Of a stretch of DNA of 64,000 nt, positions 28,628 to 35,708 are shown in pieces. Each line of letters starts with the position of its first letter. Position 1 is the first letter of the stretch. The translations under genes were made by a program, and so were the position numbers. This stretch comes from Novosphingobium taihuense. GTDB taxonomy: Bacteria > Pseudomonadota > Alphaproteobacteria > Sphingomonadales > Sphingomonadaceae. The stretch spans positions 1 to 64,000 of the forward strand of contig NZ_VLKJ01000012.1 in NCBI RefSeq assembly GCF_007830315.1, in the 5' to 3' direction. The notes under the pieces were generated by a model. It was given only the letters and a program-made list of their open reading frames with translations, did not search any database and was not told the origin of the DNA.

Positions 28628-29847
28628 TGGCGTCCGAGGCCGTGTCCGGCGAACTGACCGTCGGCTTCCTGCCGCTGGTCGATGCCTGCCTGCCAATACT
28701 TGCGCGCGAACATGGCTTTGCCGAGGCCGAGGGCATCTCGCTGCGGCTGGTGCGCGACATGAGCTGGGCGACGGTGCTCGACCGGCTGCTCTATGGCCAC
28801 AGCGACGCTGCGCACATGGTCGCCCCTCTGGCTATTGCCACAACGCTGGGGCGTGGGCGGCCAGCGCAGCCACTGTCGGTGCCGTTCGTGCTGGGGCTCA
28901 ACGGCAATGCGGTGACAATGCGTCCCGATCTGGCGCGCGCGGTCAATCCTGCGGGTGGGCTGGGCGATCCTGCCGCGGTTGGAGCAGCGCTGAAGGCCCA
29001 TCTCGCGCAGACGGGCAAGCCGCTGCGGTTCGGCGTGGTGCATCGCTATTCCAGCCACAACTATATGCTGCGCTACTGGTTGGCCGCGTGTGGCGTGCGC
29101 CCCGAAGTTGACGTGGAGATCACCACGATCGCCCCGCCATTTTGCGCCGATGCGCTGGAGTTTGGCGAGGTCGATGCGATCTGCGTGGGAGAGCCGTGGA
29201 ACAGTGTGGCGGTGGAGCGCGGGGCGGGCGAGATCGTGCTGGCCACCGCGCAGATCTGGCGGCGGGGGGTGGAGAAGGTTCTCGCCCTGCGTGAACCGGT
29301 GATGGAAGAGCGGCGCGCCGATGTGGAAGCGCTGGTGCGCGCGCTGCGCAAGGCGGGCGAGCATTTCGTCGATCCTGTGAACCTCGATGCCAATGCCGCA
29401 ATTCTGGCGCGGGCGGAATACCTGGACGGCAATGCGGGGCTGATCCGTAGGGCGATATCGGATCGGCTTCTGCTGGCACAAGGCGGTCAAGTGCTGCACT
29501 ATCCCGATTTCATGTTCCAGCATCGCGAGGCGGCGAACTTCCCGTGGGTTAGTCAGGCCGAGTGGCTCTACAGCCAGATGGTGCGCTGGGATGGATTGAG
29601 ATTCGATTCCGGCGATGCGCGCAAGGCGGCGCGAGTGTTCAGGCCCGACGTTTATCGCAGCGCACTATTGGGGACTGGAGAACCACTGCCCGGAGCCTCG
29701 TCCAAGGTCGAAGGAAGCCTTGGTGGTCCGACTTCGGTGAGCATGCAGCAGGGGGTGATCACATTGGAAAATAACAGATTCTTCGATCGTCGGCCGTTCG
29801 ACCCGGCGCTGTTGCAAAGTTACATCGAAAGTCAGTCTCAGACATAA
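28624..29847 (+). CDS. nasS: Nitrate sensor NasS
   Basis: Cytoplasmic NrtA/CmpA-like protein of 407 residues without a signal peptide (MMASEAVSGELTVGFLPLVDA). It has SHNYMLRYWLAA and GEPWN in the binding fold, shared with NrtA downstream. In known systems NasS holds NasT inactive until nitrate or nitrite binds. The overlapping nasT-nasS order fixes the assignment as sensor and not transporter. It is translated just upstream of the first ANTAR leader. Confidence 0.93.
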   Translation: MMASEAVSGELTVGFLPLVDACLPILAREHGFAEAEGISLRLVRDMSWATVLDRLLYGHSDAAHMVAPLAIATTLGRGRPAQPLSVPFVLGLNGNAVTMRPDLARAVNPAGGLGDPAAVGAALKAHLAQTGKPLRFGVVHRYSSHNYMLRYWLAACGVRPEVDVEITTIAPPFCADALEFGEVDAICVGEPWNSVAVERGAGEIVLATAQIWRRGVEKVLALREPVMEERRADVEALVRALRKAGEHFVDPVNLDANAAILARAEYLDGNAGLIRRAISDRLLLAQGGQVLHYPDFMFQHREAANFPWVSQAEWLYSQMVRWDGLRFDSGDARKAARVFRPDVYRSALLGTGEPLPGASSKVEGSLGGPTSVSMQQGVITLENNRFFDRRPFDPALLQSYIESQSQT

Positions 29848-29921
29848 AATTCTGTTGCGGTGCAAAAAGCGCTTGCCCAAACACAGCCGAATCACATAGC
29901 TTGTGCTCAAGCCAAACGGTG

Positions 29922-30027
29922 CCGCCCAAGGATGGGCGGGCAACAGCACCGGGCGGACAAGCATTTTCATCGCGTGGCAACGTCGCCGCCCAGACCTCCC
30001 TTCAGGGATGCGTTCGGGCGGCTTTTT
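29922..30027 (+). promoter_or_regulatory. ANTAR (NasT) leader RNA before nrtA
   Basis: Two hairpins with six-base loops carrying A at loop position 1 and G at position 4, the ANTAR target rule. P1: CCGCCC-AAGGAT-GGGCGG (29922-29939). P2: GTGGC-AACGTC-GCCGC (29974-29989). The 3' arm of P2 is also the 5' arm of the terminator that follows, so NasT holding P2 would block termination. The leader is about 215 bases from nasS stop to nrtA start. The same design recurs at 35575. Confidence 0.9.
29985..30027 (+). terminator. Intrinsic terminator of the nrt leader
   Basis: GCCGCCC (29985-29991) pairs with GGGCGGC (30016-30022), with an inner TCCC/GGGA hairpin, followed by five Ts (30023-30027). Formation is exclusive with hairpin P2 of the ANTAR leader. 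Confidence 0.9.
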
Positions 30028-30062
30028 CGTGTTTGCCACGCCGCATTCGAGGGGTGGCACAT

Positions 30063-31442
30063 ATGAGCGGACGGAACGGGTTCAACCGGCGGGGAATGAT
30101 CGCAGCGCTGCTGGCAGGCATCGCCGTGGCCAGCTGCGGCAAGGGCGGAGACTCGCCGGAAAAGCCGGCCGCTTCGGCCAACGGCGTCGAAAAGCCGGTG
30201 CTCAAGCTTGGCTTCATCAAGTTGACCGATATGGCGCCGCTCGCCATCGCGCAGGAGAAGGGCTTCTTCCGCGAAGAGGGGCTGACCGTTACGCTCGAGC
30301 CTCAGGCAAACTGGAAGGTGCTACTTGATGGTGTCGTCGGTGGGCAGCTTGATGGCGCGCACATGCTTGCAGGGCAGCCGATTGCAGCCGCTGCCGGCAT
30401 CGGTGCGAAGGCGAAGCTGATCGCGCCGATCAGCCTCGATCTCAACGGCAATGCCATCACCGTATCGAACAAGGTCTGGGGCGAGATTGCGCCGGGCCTG
30501 CCCAAGGCTCCCGACGGCAAGGTACAGCATCCGATTTCCGCTGCGGTCCTGAAGGGCAAGAACCTGAAGTTCGGCATGGTCTTCCCGTTCAGCCCGCACA
30601 ACTACGAGCTGCGCTATTGGCTGGCGGCAGGCGGCATCCAGCCGGGCTATTACCTGCCCGGTGACACGGCAGGCACCACCGGCGCGCAGATGCAGATTTC
30701 GGTGACGCCGCCTCCGCAGATGCCTTCGACGCTCGAAGCCGGGACCATTGATGGCTATTCCGTGGGCGAGCCCTGGAACCAGGCAGCGGTCAAGAAGAAG
30801 ATCGGCGTGCCGGTCATCACTGACGAGGAAATCTTCAAGGGAAATCCCGAAAAAGTGTTCGGTCTGACCGAGGCGTTTGCGGCGAAGAATCCGAACACGG
30901 TCAAGGCCTTGCTGCGTGCAATCATCAAGGCGCAGCAGTGGCTCGACGCCGATGGCGGCAAGAACCGCGCCGAAGCAGTCAAGATCCTGTCGATGCCGCA
31001 ATACGTGGGTGCCGATGCCGAGGTGATCGGGGCAAGCATGACCGGCAAGTTCACATTCGCGCCTGGCGACACGCGTGACGCACCGGACTTCAACGTGTTC
31101 TTCAACCAGTTCGCCGGGTATCCCTACTACTCCGACGCGATCTGGACGCTGACCCAGATGCGCCGCTGGGGCCAGATCCCCACCGACAAGCCCGACCAGT
31201 GGTACTTCGACACCGCCAAGGCTGTCTATCGACCGGACCTCTATCTCGCGGCGGCAAACGAACTGGCCGAAAAGGGTGTAATCCCCAAGGCCGCCATTCC
31301 CGAAACGGACGGTTACAAGGGCGAGCAATCGGGCTTCATTGATGGCCTGACGTTCAACGGGAAGCAGCCAAACGCCTACCTTGCCAAGTTCACGATCGGC
31401 TTGAAGGCTGGACAAACCGTGACCCCGGCAGGCGTCAAGTAA
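30063..31442 (+). CDS. nrtA: Nitrate ABC transporter substrate-binding lipoprotein
   Basis: Binds nitrate outside the inner membrane and hands it to the permease. 459 residues; an N-terminal lipoprotein signal (NRRGMIAALLAGIAVASC) puts the lipidated cysteine in AVASCGKG. The binding fold has LKLGFIKLTDMAPLAIAQEKGFF, SPHNYELRYWLAAGGI and GYSVGEPWNQAAV. It is paralogous to NasS next door. ATG 30063 follows GAGGGG; the frame is open upstream into the terminator, which excludes earlier starts. Confidence 0.94.
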   Translation: MSGRNGFNRRGMIAALLAGIAVASCGKGGDSPEKPAASANGVEKPVLKLGFIKLTDMAPLAIAQEKGFFREEGLTVTLEPQANWKVLLDGVVGGQLDGAHMLAGQPIAAAAGIGAKAKLIAPISLDLNGNAITVSNKVWGEIAPGLPKAPDGKVQHPISAAVLKGKNLKFGMVFPFSPHNYELRYWLAAGGIQPGYYLPGDTAGTTGAQMQISVTPPPQMPSTLEAGTIDGYSVGEPWNQAAVKKKIGVPVITDEEIFKGNPEKVFGLTEAFAAKNPNTVKALLRAIIKAQQWLDADGGKNRAEAVKILSMPQYVGADAEVIGASMTGKFTFAPGDTRDAPDFNVFFNQFAGYPYYSDAIWTLTQMRRWGQIPTDKPDQWYFDTAKAVYRPDLYLAAANELAEKGVIPKAAIPETDGYKGEQSGFIDGLTFNGKQPNAYLAKFTIGLKAGQTVTPAGVK

Positions 31443-31458
31443 ACCAGGAGCATTTACG

Positions 31459-32481
31459 ATGAACGCGGTCGCATTGCGCAAGGACGAATTCGTCGGCACC
31501 GAAGCGGAAGTCATGGAGGGGGGCGCGGCCCTCCTCCCCGAAACAGCAGCGGAGACACCTGTGGAAAGTGCCACGAAACCGGAAAGGGCCCTGCCGTTCG
31601 GTCTCAAATTGCCCTCGGGCAGCGCCGCGTTCGAAGCGCTCTGGCCGCCGCTCGCCGGGATCGGCGGGTTCCTGGCGCTGTGGGCAGTGCTGGCGCCGCT
31701 GGTGCAGACATCGCTCGGCACGCTGCCGGGGCCGGGCGATGTGTGGGAAGCCTTCCTTGGACTGCTCGACGAGGCGGCGGCAGCGCGCATTGCGGCGGTT
31801 GAAGCGGTGGCGGCAGGCTATGCCTATACCGGCCCGCCGACCTTCATCGACCAGATCTTCACCAGCCTCGAAACGGTGGCGGCAGGGTTTGTGCTGGCGA
31901 CGTTGTTCGCTGTCCCACTCGGCCTTGTTGCGGGCATGTCGAAGCGGGTGAACGCAGCGATCAATCCGCTGGTGCAGGTGATGCGCCCGGTCAGCCCGCT
32001 AGCGTGGCTGCCGATCGTGACGATGGTCGTTTCTGCCTCGGTCACCAGCGACGATCCGACGCTGGCCAAGAGCTTCATCATCTCGGCGGTGGTCGTGATG
32101 CTTTGCTCGCTCTGGCCAACGCTGATCAACACCGCCATCGGCACGGCGAGCATCGACAAGGATCTGATCGCGGTGGGCCGCGTGTTGCGGCTTGGCTGGT
32201 TCGCCAAGCTGACCCGCCTCGTCCTGCCATCGTCGCTCCCCTATATCTTCACCGGCATGCGCCTGTCGCTGGGCACCGGCTGGATGGTGCTGATCGCGGC
32301 GGAAATGCTCGCGCAAAACCCCGGCCTCGGTAAGTTCGTGTGGGACGAATTCCAGAACGGTTCGGAAAAGTCGCTGGCGCGGATCATGGTGGCCGTGGTG
32401 GTGATCGGCCTGATCGGCTTCGCTCTCGACCGCGTGATGATGGCCCTGCAGGCCTTCGTCAGCCGCAATCGCACCGTCTGA
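31459..32481 (+). CDS. nrtB: Nitrate ABC transporter permease
   Basis: Inner-membrane permease, 340 residues, with a 55-residue polar N-terminal extension, then about six hydrophobic segments. The EAA-type cytoplasmic loop is IAVGRVLRLGWFAKLTRLVLPSSLPYIFTG, contacting the ATPase. It lies 16 bases after nrtA and 14 before the ATPase gene. Confidence 0.93.
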   Translation: MNAVALRKDEFVGTEAEVMEGGAALLPETAAETPVESATKPERALPFGLKLPSGSAAFEALWPPLAGIGGFLALWAVLAPLVQTSLGTLPGPGDVWEAFLGLLDEAAAARIAAVEAVAAGYAYTGPPTFIDQIFTSLETVAAGFVLATLFAVPLGLVAGMSKRVNAAINPLVQVMRPVSPLAWLPIVTMVVSASVTSDDPTLAKSFIISAVVVMLCSLWPTLINTAIGTASIDKDLIAVGRVLRLGWFAKLTRLVLPSSLPYIFTGMRLSLGTGWMVLIAAEMLAQNPGLGKFVWDEFQNGSEKSLARIMVAVVVIGLIGFALDRVMMALQAFVSRNRTV

Positions 32482-32495
32482 GAAAGGCACCGACC

Positions 32496-34175
32496 ATGGC
32501 CACGATCCTTTCCCTGAAAGACGTCCGCAAGAGCTACACCGGCAAGGCTGGGGGCGTTAGCGAAGTTCTCGGCGGCATCGACCTTGATGTGGAGGAAGGC
32601 GAGTTCATCGCGATCCTCGGCTTCTCGGGCGCTGGCAAGACCACGCTGATCTCGGCCATTGCCGGGCTGGTGGAGCCGGATGCTGGCGAGATCCTGCTGC
32701 ACGGCAAGGCGATTGACGGGCCAGACAAGGATCGCGGCCTCGTGTTCCAGTCCTACTCGCTGTTCCCCTGGCTGACGGTGGGGCAGAACGTGGCGCTGGC
32801 GGTGGATGCGGTGCACAAGGACCGCAGCAAGGCCGAGCGCGCAGCGCTGGTAAAGCAGAAGGTCGAGCTGGTCGGTCTCGGTCACGCCATGGACCGCAAG
32901 CCTGCGCAGCTTTCGGGCGGGATGCGGCAGCGAGTTTCAGTGGCTCGCGCGCTGGCGATGGAGCCGGAAATCCTGCTGCTTGACGAGCCGCTCTCGGCTC
33001 TCGACGCTCTCACTCGCGCCAAGCTGCAGGACGAGATCGACCGTATCCGCGAGGAAGAGAAACGCACGATCATCCTCGTCACCAACGACGTCGACGAAGC
33101 ACTGCTGCTGGCAGACAGGGTGGCGGTGCTGACACCTGCGCCTGCCGCAAGGATCGGCCGCATCTTCCCGGTTACCCTGCCACGCCCGCGTGATCGCGAG
33201 GCGGTGAACGATAGCGTGGAATTCCAGAATCTGCGTACCGAGATCGTCAATTACCTTGGCGGTCTGGCGGGCGAGAAGGCGGCGCAGGGGAGCGATTTCG
33301 GGCATTTGCCGAATGTCACCCCGCTCGATCTCGCACCCCCGCCCAAGGCCTATCAGGACGCAGCGAAGAAAGGTGCGACGCGCCGCTACATGGAGTTCTG
33401 GAAACTCAACAAGATCTACCCGACGCCCAAGGGTCCGCTGACGGTGGTCGAGGACTTCAACTTGATGATGGACAAGGGCGAATTCATTTCGCTGATCGGC
33501 CATTCGGGTTGCGGCAAGTCCACCGTGCTGACGATGGCGGCGGGGCTGAACGAAATCAGCAAGGGCGGCATCATCCTCGACAATCGCGAGATTGACGTGG
33601 CCGGGCCAGACAAGGCTGTGGTGTTCCAGGCGCCCAGCCTCATGCCGTGGCTTACCGCGCGGCAGAACGTGGCGCTGGGGGTGGAGCGGGTCTATCCGCA
33701 CGCGACGCGCTCCGAACGGCGCGAGATCATCGACTACTATCTTGATCGCGTCGGCCTTGCCGATGCGAAGGACAAGATGGCGGCGGAGATGTCGAACGGC
33801 ATGCGCCAGCGTGTGGGCATCGCCCGCGCCTTTGCGCTGTCACCGCGCCTGCTGCTGCTGGACGAACCCTTCGGCATGCTCGACAGCCTCACGCGCTGGG
33901 ACCTCCAGGACGTGTTGGTGGAAGTGTGGAACCGCACCAAGGTGACCGCAATAATGGTCACGCACGACGTGGACGAGGCGATCCTGCTGGCCGATCGCGT
34001 GGTAATGATGACCAACGGTCCCAACGCCACTATCGGCAAGGTGCTCAAGGTCGATCTGCCGCGCCCGCGTGACCGCAAGGCGCTGCTCAAGCACCCGGAT
34101 TTCTATGCCTACCGTCAGGAAGTTTTGCGCTTCCTGGCCGAATACGACCACGGGCCAAAGGCCCACGCCGCCTGA
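32496..34175 (+). CDS. nrtCD: Nitrate ABC transporter, fused double ATPase (NrtC/NrtD-like)
   Basis: 559 residues with two complete ATP-binding domains in one chain. Domain 1 (about 5-240): FSGAGKTTL, LSGGMRQRV, ILLLDEPLSALD, and VTNDVDEA, where the usual switch His is Asn. Domain 2 (about 300-535): HSGCGKSTV, MSNGMRQRV (altered signature), LLLLDEPFGMLD, VTHDVDEA with the His. In the closed sandwich one ATP site would combine both altered motifs and the other both canonical ones. There is no regulatory solute-binding domain of the cyanobacterial NrtC kind. Symbol is by analogy. Confidence 0.9.
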   Translation: MATILSLKDVRKSYTGKAGGVSEVLGGIDLDVEEGEFIAILGFSGAGKTTLISAIAGLVEPDAGEILLHGKAIDGPDKDRGLVFQSYSLFPWLTVGQNVALAVDAVHKDRSKAERAALVKQKVELVGLGHAMDRKPAQLSGGMRQRVSVARALAMEPEILLLDEPLSALDALTRAKLQDEIDRIREEEKRTIILVTNDVDEALLLADRVAVLTPAPAARIGRIFPVTLPRPRDREAVNDSVEFQNLRTEIVNYLGGLAGEKAAQGSDFGHLPNVTPLDLAPPPKAYQDAAKKGATRRYMEFWKLNKIYPTPKGPLTVVEDFNLMMDKGEFISLIGHSGCGKSTVLTMAAGLNEISKGGIILDNREIDVAGPDKAVVFQAPSLMPWLTARQNVALGVERVYPHATRSERREIIDYYLDRVGLADAKDKMAAEMSNGMRQRVGIARAFALSPRLLLLDEPFGMLDSLTRWDLQDVLVEVWNRTKVTAIMVTHDVDEAILLADRVVMMTNGPNATIGKVLKVDLPRPRDRKALLKHPDFYAYRQEVLRFLAEYDHGPKAHAA

Positions 34176-34236
34176 AAGGTGGCTTGAATTGAGGGGATGC
34201 CTGAACGGCCTTCTTTGAGGGGTTCAGGAGGAAAAC

Positions 34237-35496
34237 ATGGAAAAGACTGCCATCACGGCGGCGCTGCTCGCGTCGTCGATCGCCTTCGCACAGCCGGCGT
34301 TCGCGGCGGGAAAGCCCGCTTTCGGCGATCCTGTGCCTGTGGGGGACGGGCTGACGCTCGACCCGATCATCGATGCGCGCATTCGCTATGAAGGTGTGGA
34401 CCAGCCAACGGTCGATGCCGATGCGCTGACGGTGCGCCTGCGCACCGGCGTGGAACTGAAGCATGCGCCGTCGCACCTTTCGGTACTGGTCGAGGCGGAG
34501 GGTACACTTGGCCTGAACAACGAATACAATGCCTTCCCGTTCGCGCTTCCAGGCAGTGCGCAACGCCGTCCGCAATATGCGGTCGTGGCCGATGGCGAGA
34601 GCATCGACCTCAACCGCGCGCAGATCATGTACAAGGTGAAGAACTTCGCGCTGACCGTTGGGCGGCAGCGGATCAATCTCGATGACCAGCGCTTCGTCGG
34701 TTCGGTCGGCTGGCGGCAGAACGAGCAGACGTTCGACGCTGTGCGGGCCGAAGCGACTCTCGGCCCGGTCAGCCTTGATGCCACCTACGCGATCCAGCAG
34801 GATTCGATCTTCGGGTCCGAGGCCGGACCGCGCCGGTCGATGGACGGAGACTTTGCCTTCCTGCAAGCCGCAATCAAGGCGGGCCCGCTTGCGGTAAAGG
34901 GCTTTTCCTACATCATCGACTATGATGAAGCCTTCGCCTTCGCCAATTCTTCACAGACCTATGGCGGGCGTATTTCGGGGAGCTTCCCGCTTTCGAAGGC
35001 AGTAAAGCTCAACGTGCTGGCAAGCTACGCGCGGCAGATGGACATGGGCCGCAACCCGGTGAACTACGAGGCGGATTATGTGCTGGGAGAGGTGGGGCTG
35101 GGCTATCAGGGTTTCACCCTGACCGGCGGCTACGAGAAGTTGGGCGCAGACAAGTCAGCGGGCAAGGCATTCCAGACACCGCTTGCCACGCTGCACAAGT
35201 TCAACGGCTGGGCCGACCTGTTCCTCACGACGCCGGGCAACGGTCTTGAGGACTATTACGTCACCCTGGCCAAGGTCTTCCCCAAGGTGAAAGTCGTGCA
35301 GGGCCTCAACGCCAACGTCACTTATCACGAATTCCGCAGCGACGTGGGTAACGTGAAGTTCGGCACCGAATGGGATGCCAGCCTCGGCCTCAAGACGAAG
35401 AAGGTCGGCTGGCTGGTCAAGTATGCCAACTACAATGCCGACAAGTTCGGCGTCAATCGCCAGATCCTGTGGTTGCAAGCTGAAGTGGCGTTCTGA
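34237..35496 (+). CDS. Outer-membrane beta-barrel porin of the nitrate locus
   Basis: 419 residues with a signal peptide (cleavage near AFAAGKP), then amphipathic beta strands and a C-terminal aromatic (LQAEVAF), the outer-membrane barrel signature. Similar in style to alginate-export/AlgE-type barrels (LRTGVELKH, VGRQRINLDDQRFVGSVGWRQNEQTFDAV). Its place between nrt and nir genes suggests nitrate or nitrite passage across the outer membrane; this is inferred from context only. GAGGAAAAC precedes the ATG. Confidence 0.82.
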   Translation: MEKTAITAALLASSIAFAQPAFAAGKPAFGDPVPVGDGLTLDPIIDARIRYEGVDQPTVDADALTVRLRTGVELKHAPSHLSVLVEAEGTLGLNNEYNAFPFALPGSAQRRPQYAVVADGESIDLNRAQIMYKVKNFALTVGRQRINLDDQRFVGSVGWRQNEQTFDAVRAEATLGPVSLDATYAIQQDSIFGSEAGPRRSMDGDFAFLQAAIKAGPLAVKGFSYIIDYDEAFAFANSSQTYGGRISGSFPLSKAVKLNVLASYARQMDMGRNPVNYEADYVLGEVGLGYQGFTLTGGYEKLGADKSAGKAFQTPLATLHKFNGWADLFLTTPGNGLEDYYVTLAKVFPKVKVVQGLNANVTYHEFRSDVGNVKFGTEWDASLGLKTKKVGWLVKYANYNADKFGVNRQILWLQAEVAF

Positions 35497-35574
35497 TTGG
35501 ATGTGCTGCACCGCAAAATAACCCTTGCAGTGCAGCCCCCGAATCGGTTAGCCATATATCCGAAGGCCAAAGCG

Positions 35575-35677
35575 CCGCCCAATGTCGGGCGGAAAATCGC
35601 AAGGCCGCCAAGATCAACATCGCGTGGCAACGTCGCCGCCCAGACCTCCCAATCGGGATGTGTTCGGGCGGCTTTTT
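35575..35677 (+). promoter_or_regulatory. ANTAR (NasT) leader RNA before nirB
   Basis: Second copy of the NasT switch. P1: CCGCCC-AATGTC-GGGCGG (35575-35592); P2: GTGGC-AACGTC-GCCGC (35624-35639). Both loops have A1 and G4. P2 overlaps the terminator arm. Bases 35618-35650 are identical to 29968-30000 of the first leader, and 35662-35686 to 30012-30036, while P1 loops and spacers differ. Confidence 0.9.
35635..35677 (+). terminator. Intrinsic terminator of the nirB leader
   Basis: GCCGCCC (35635-35641) pairs with GGGCGGC (35666-35672), then five Ts. Mutually exclusive with P2 of the ANTAR leader; read-through is needed for nirB-nirD-nasA-cobA. Confidence 0.9.
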
Positions 35678-35708
35678 CGTGTTTGCGCGTCTGACAAGGA
35701 AGACCCGA

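Noticed and set aside
29848..29921. Sigma-54 or NtrC sites before the nrt leader
   Set aside because: A GGTGCA half-site is present, as is TGCACC before the second leader, but no full dyad or -24/-12 element can be made.
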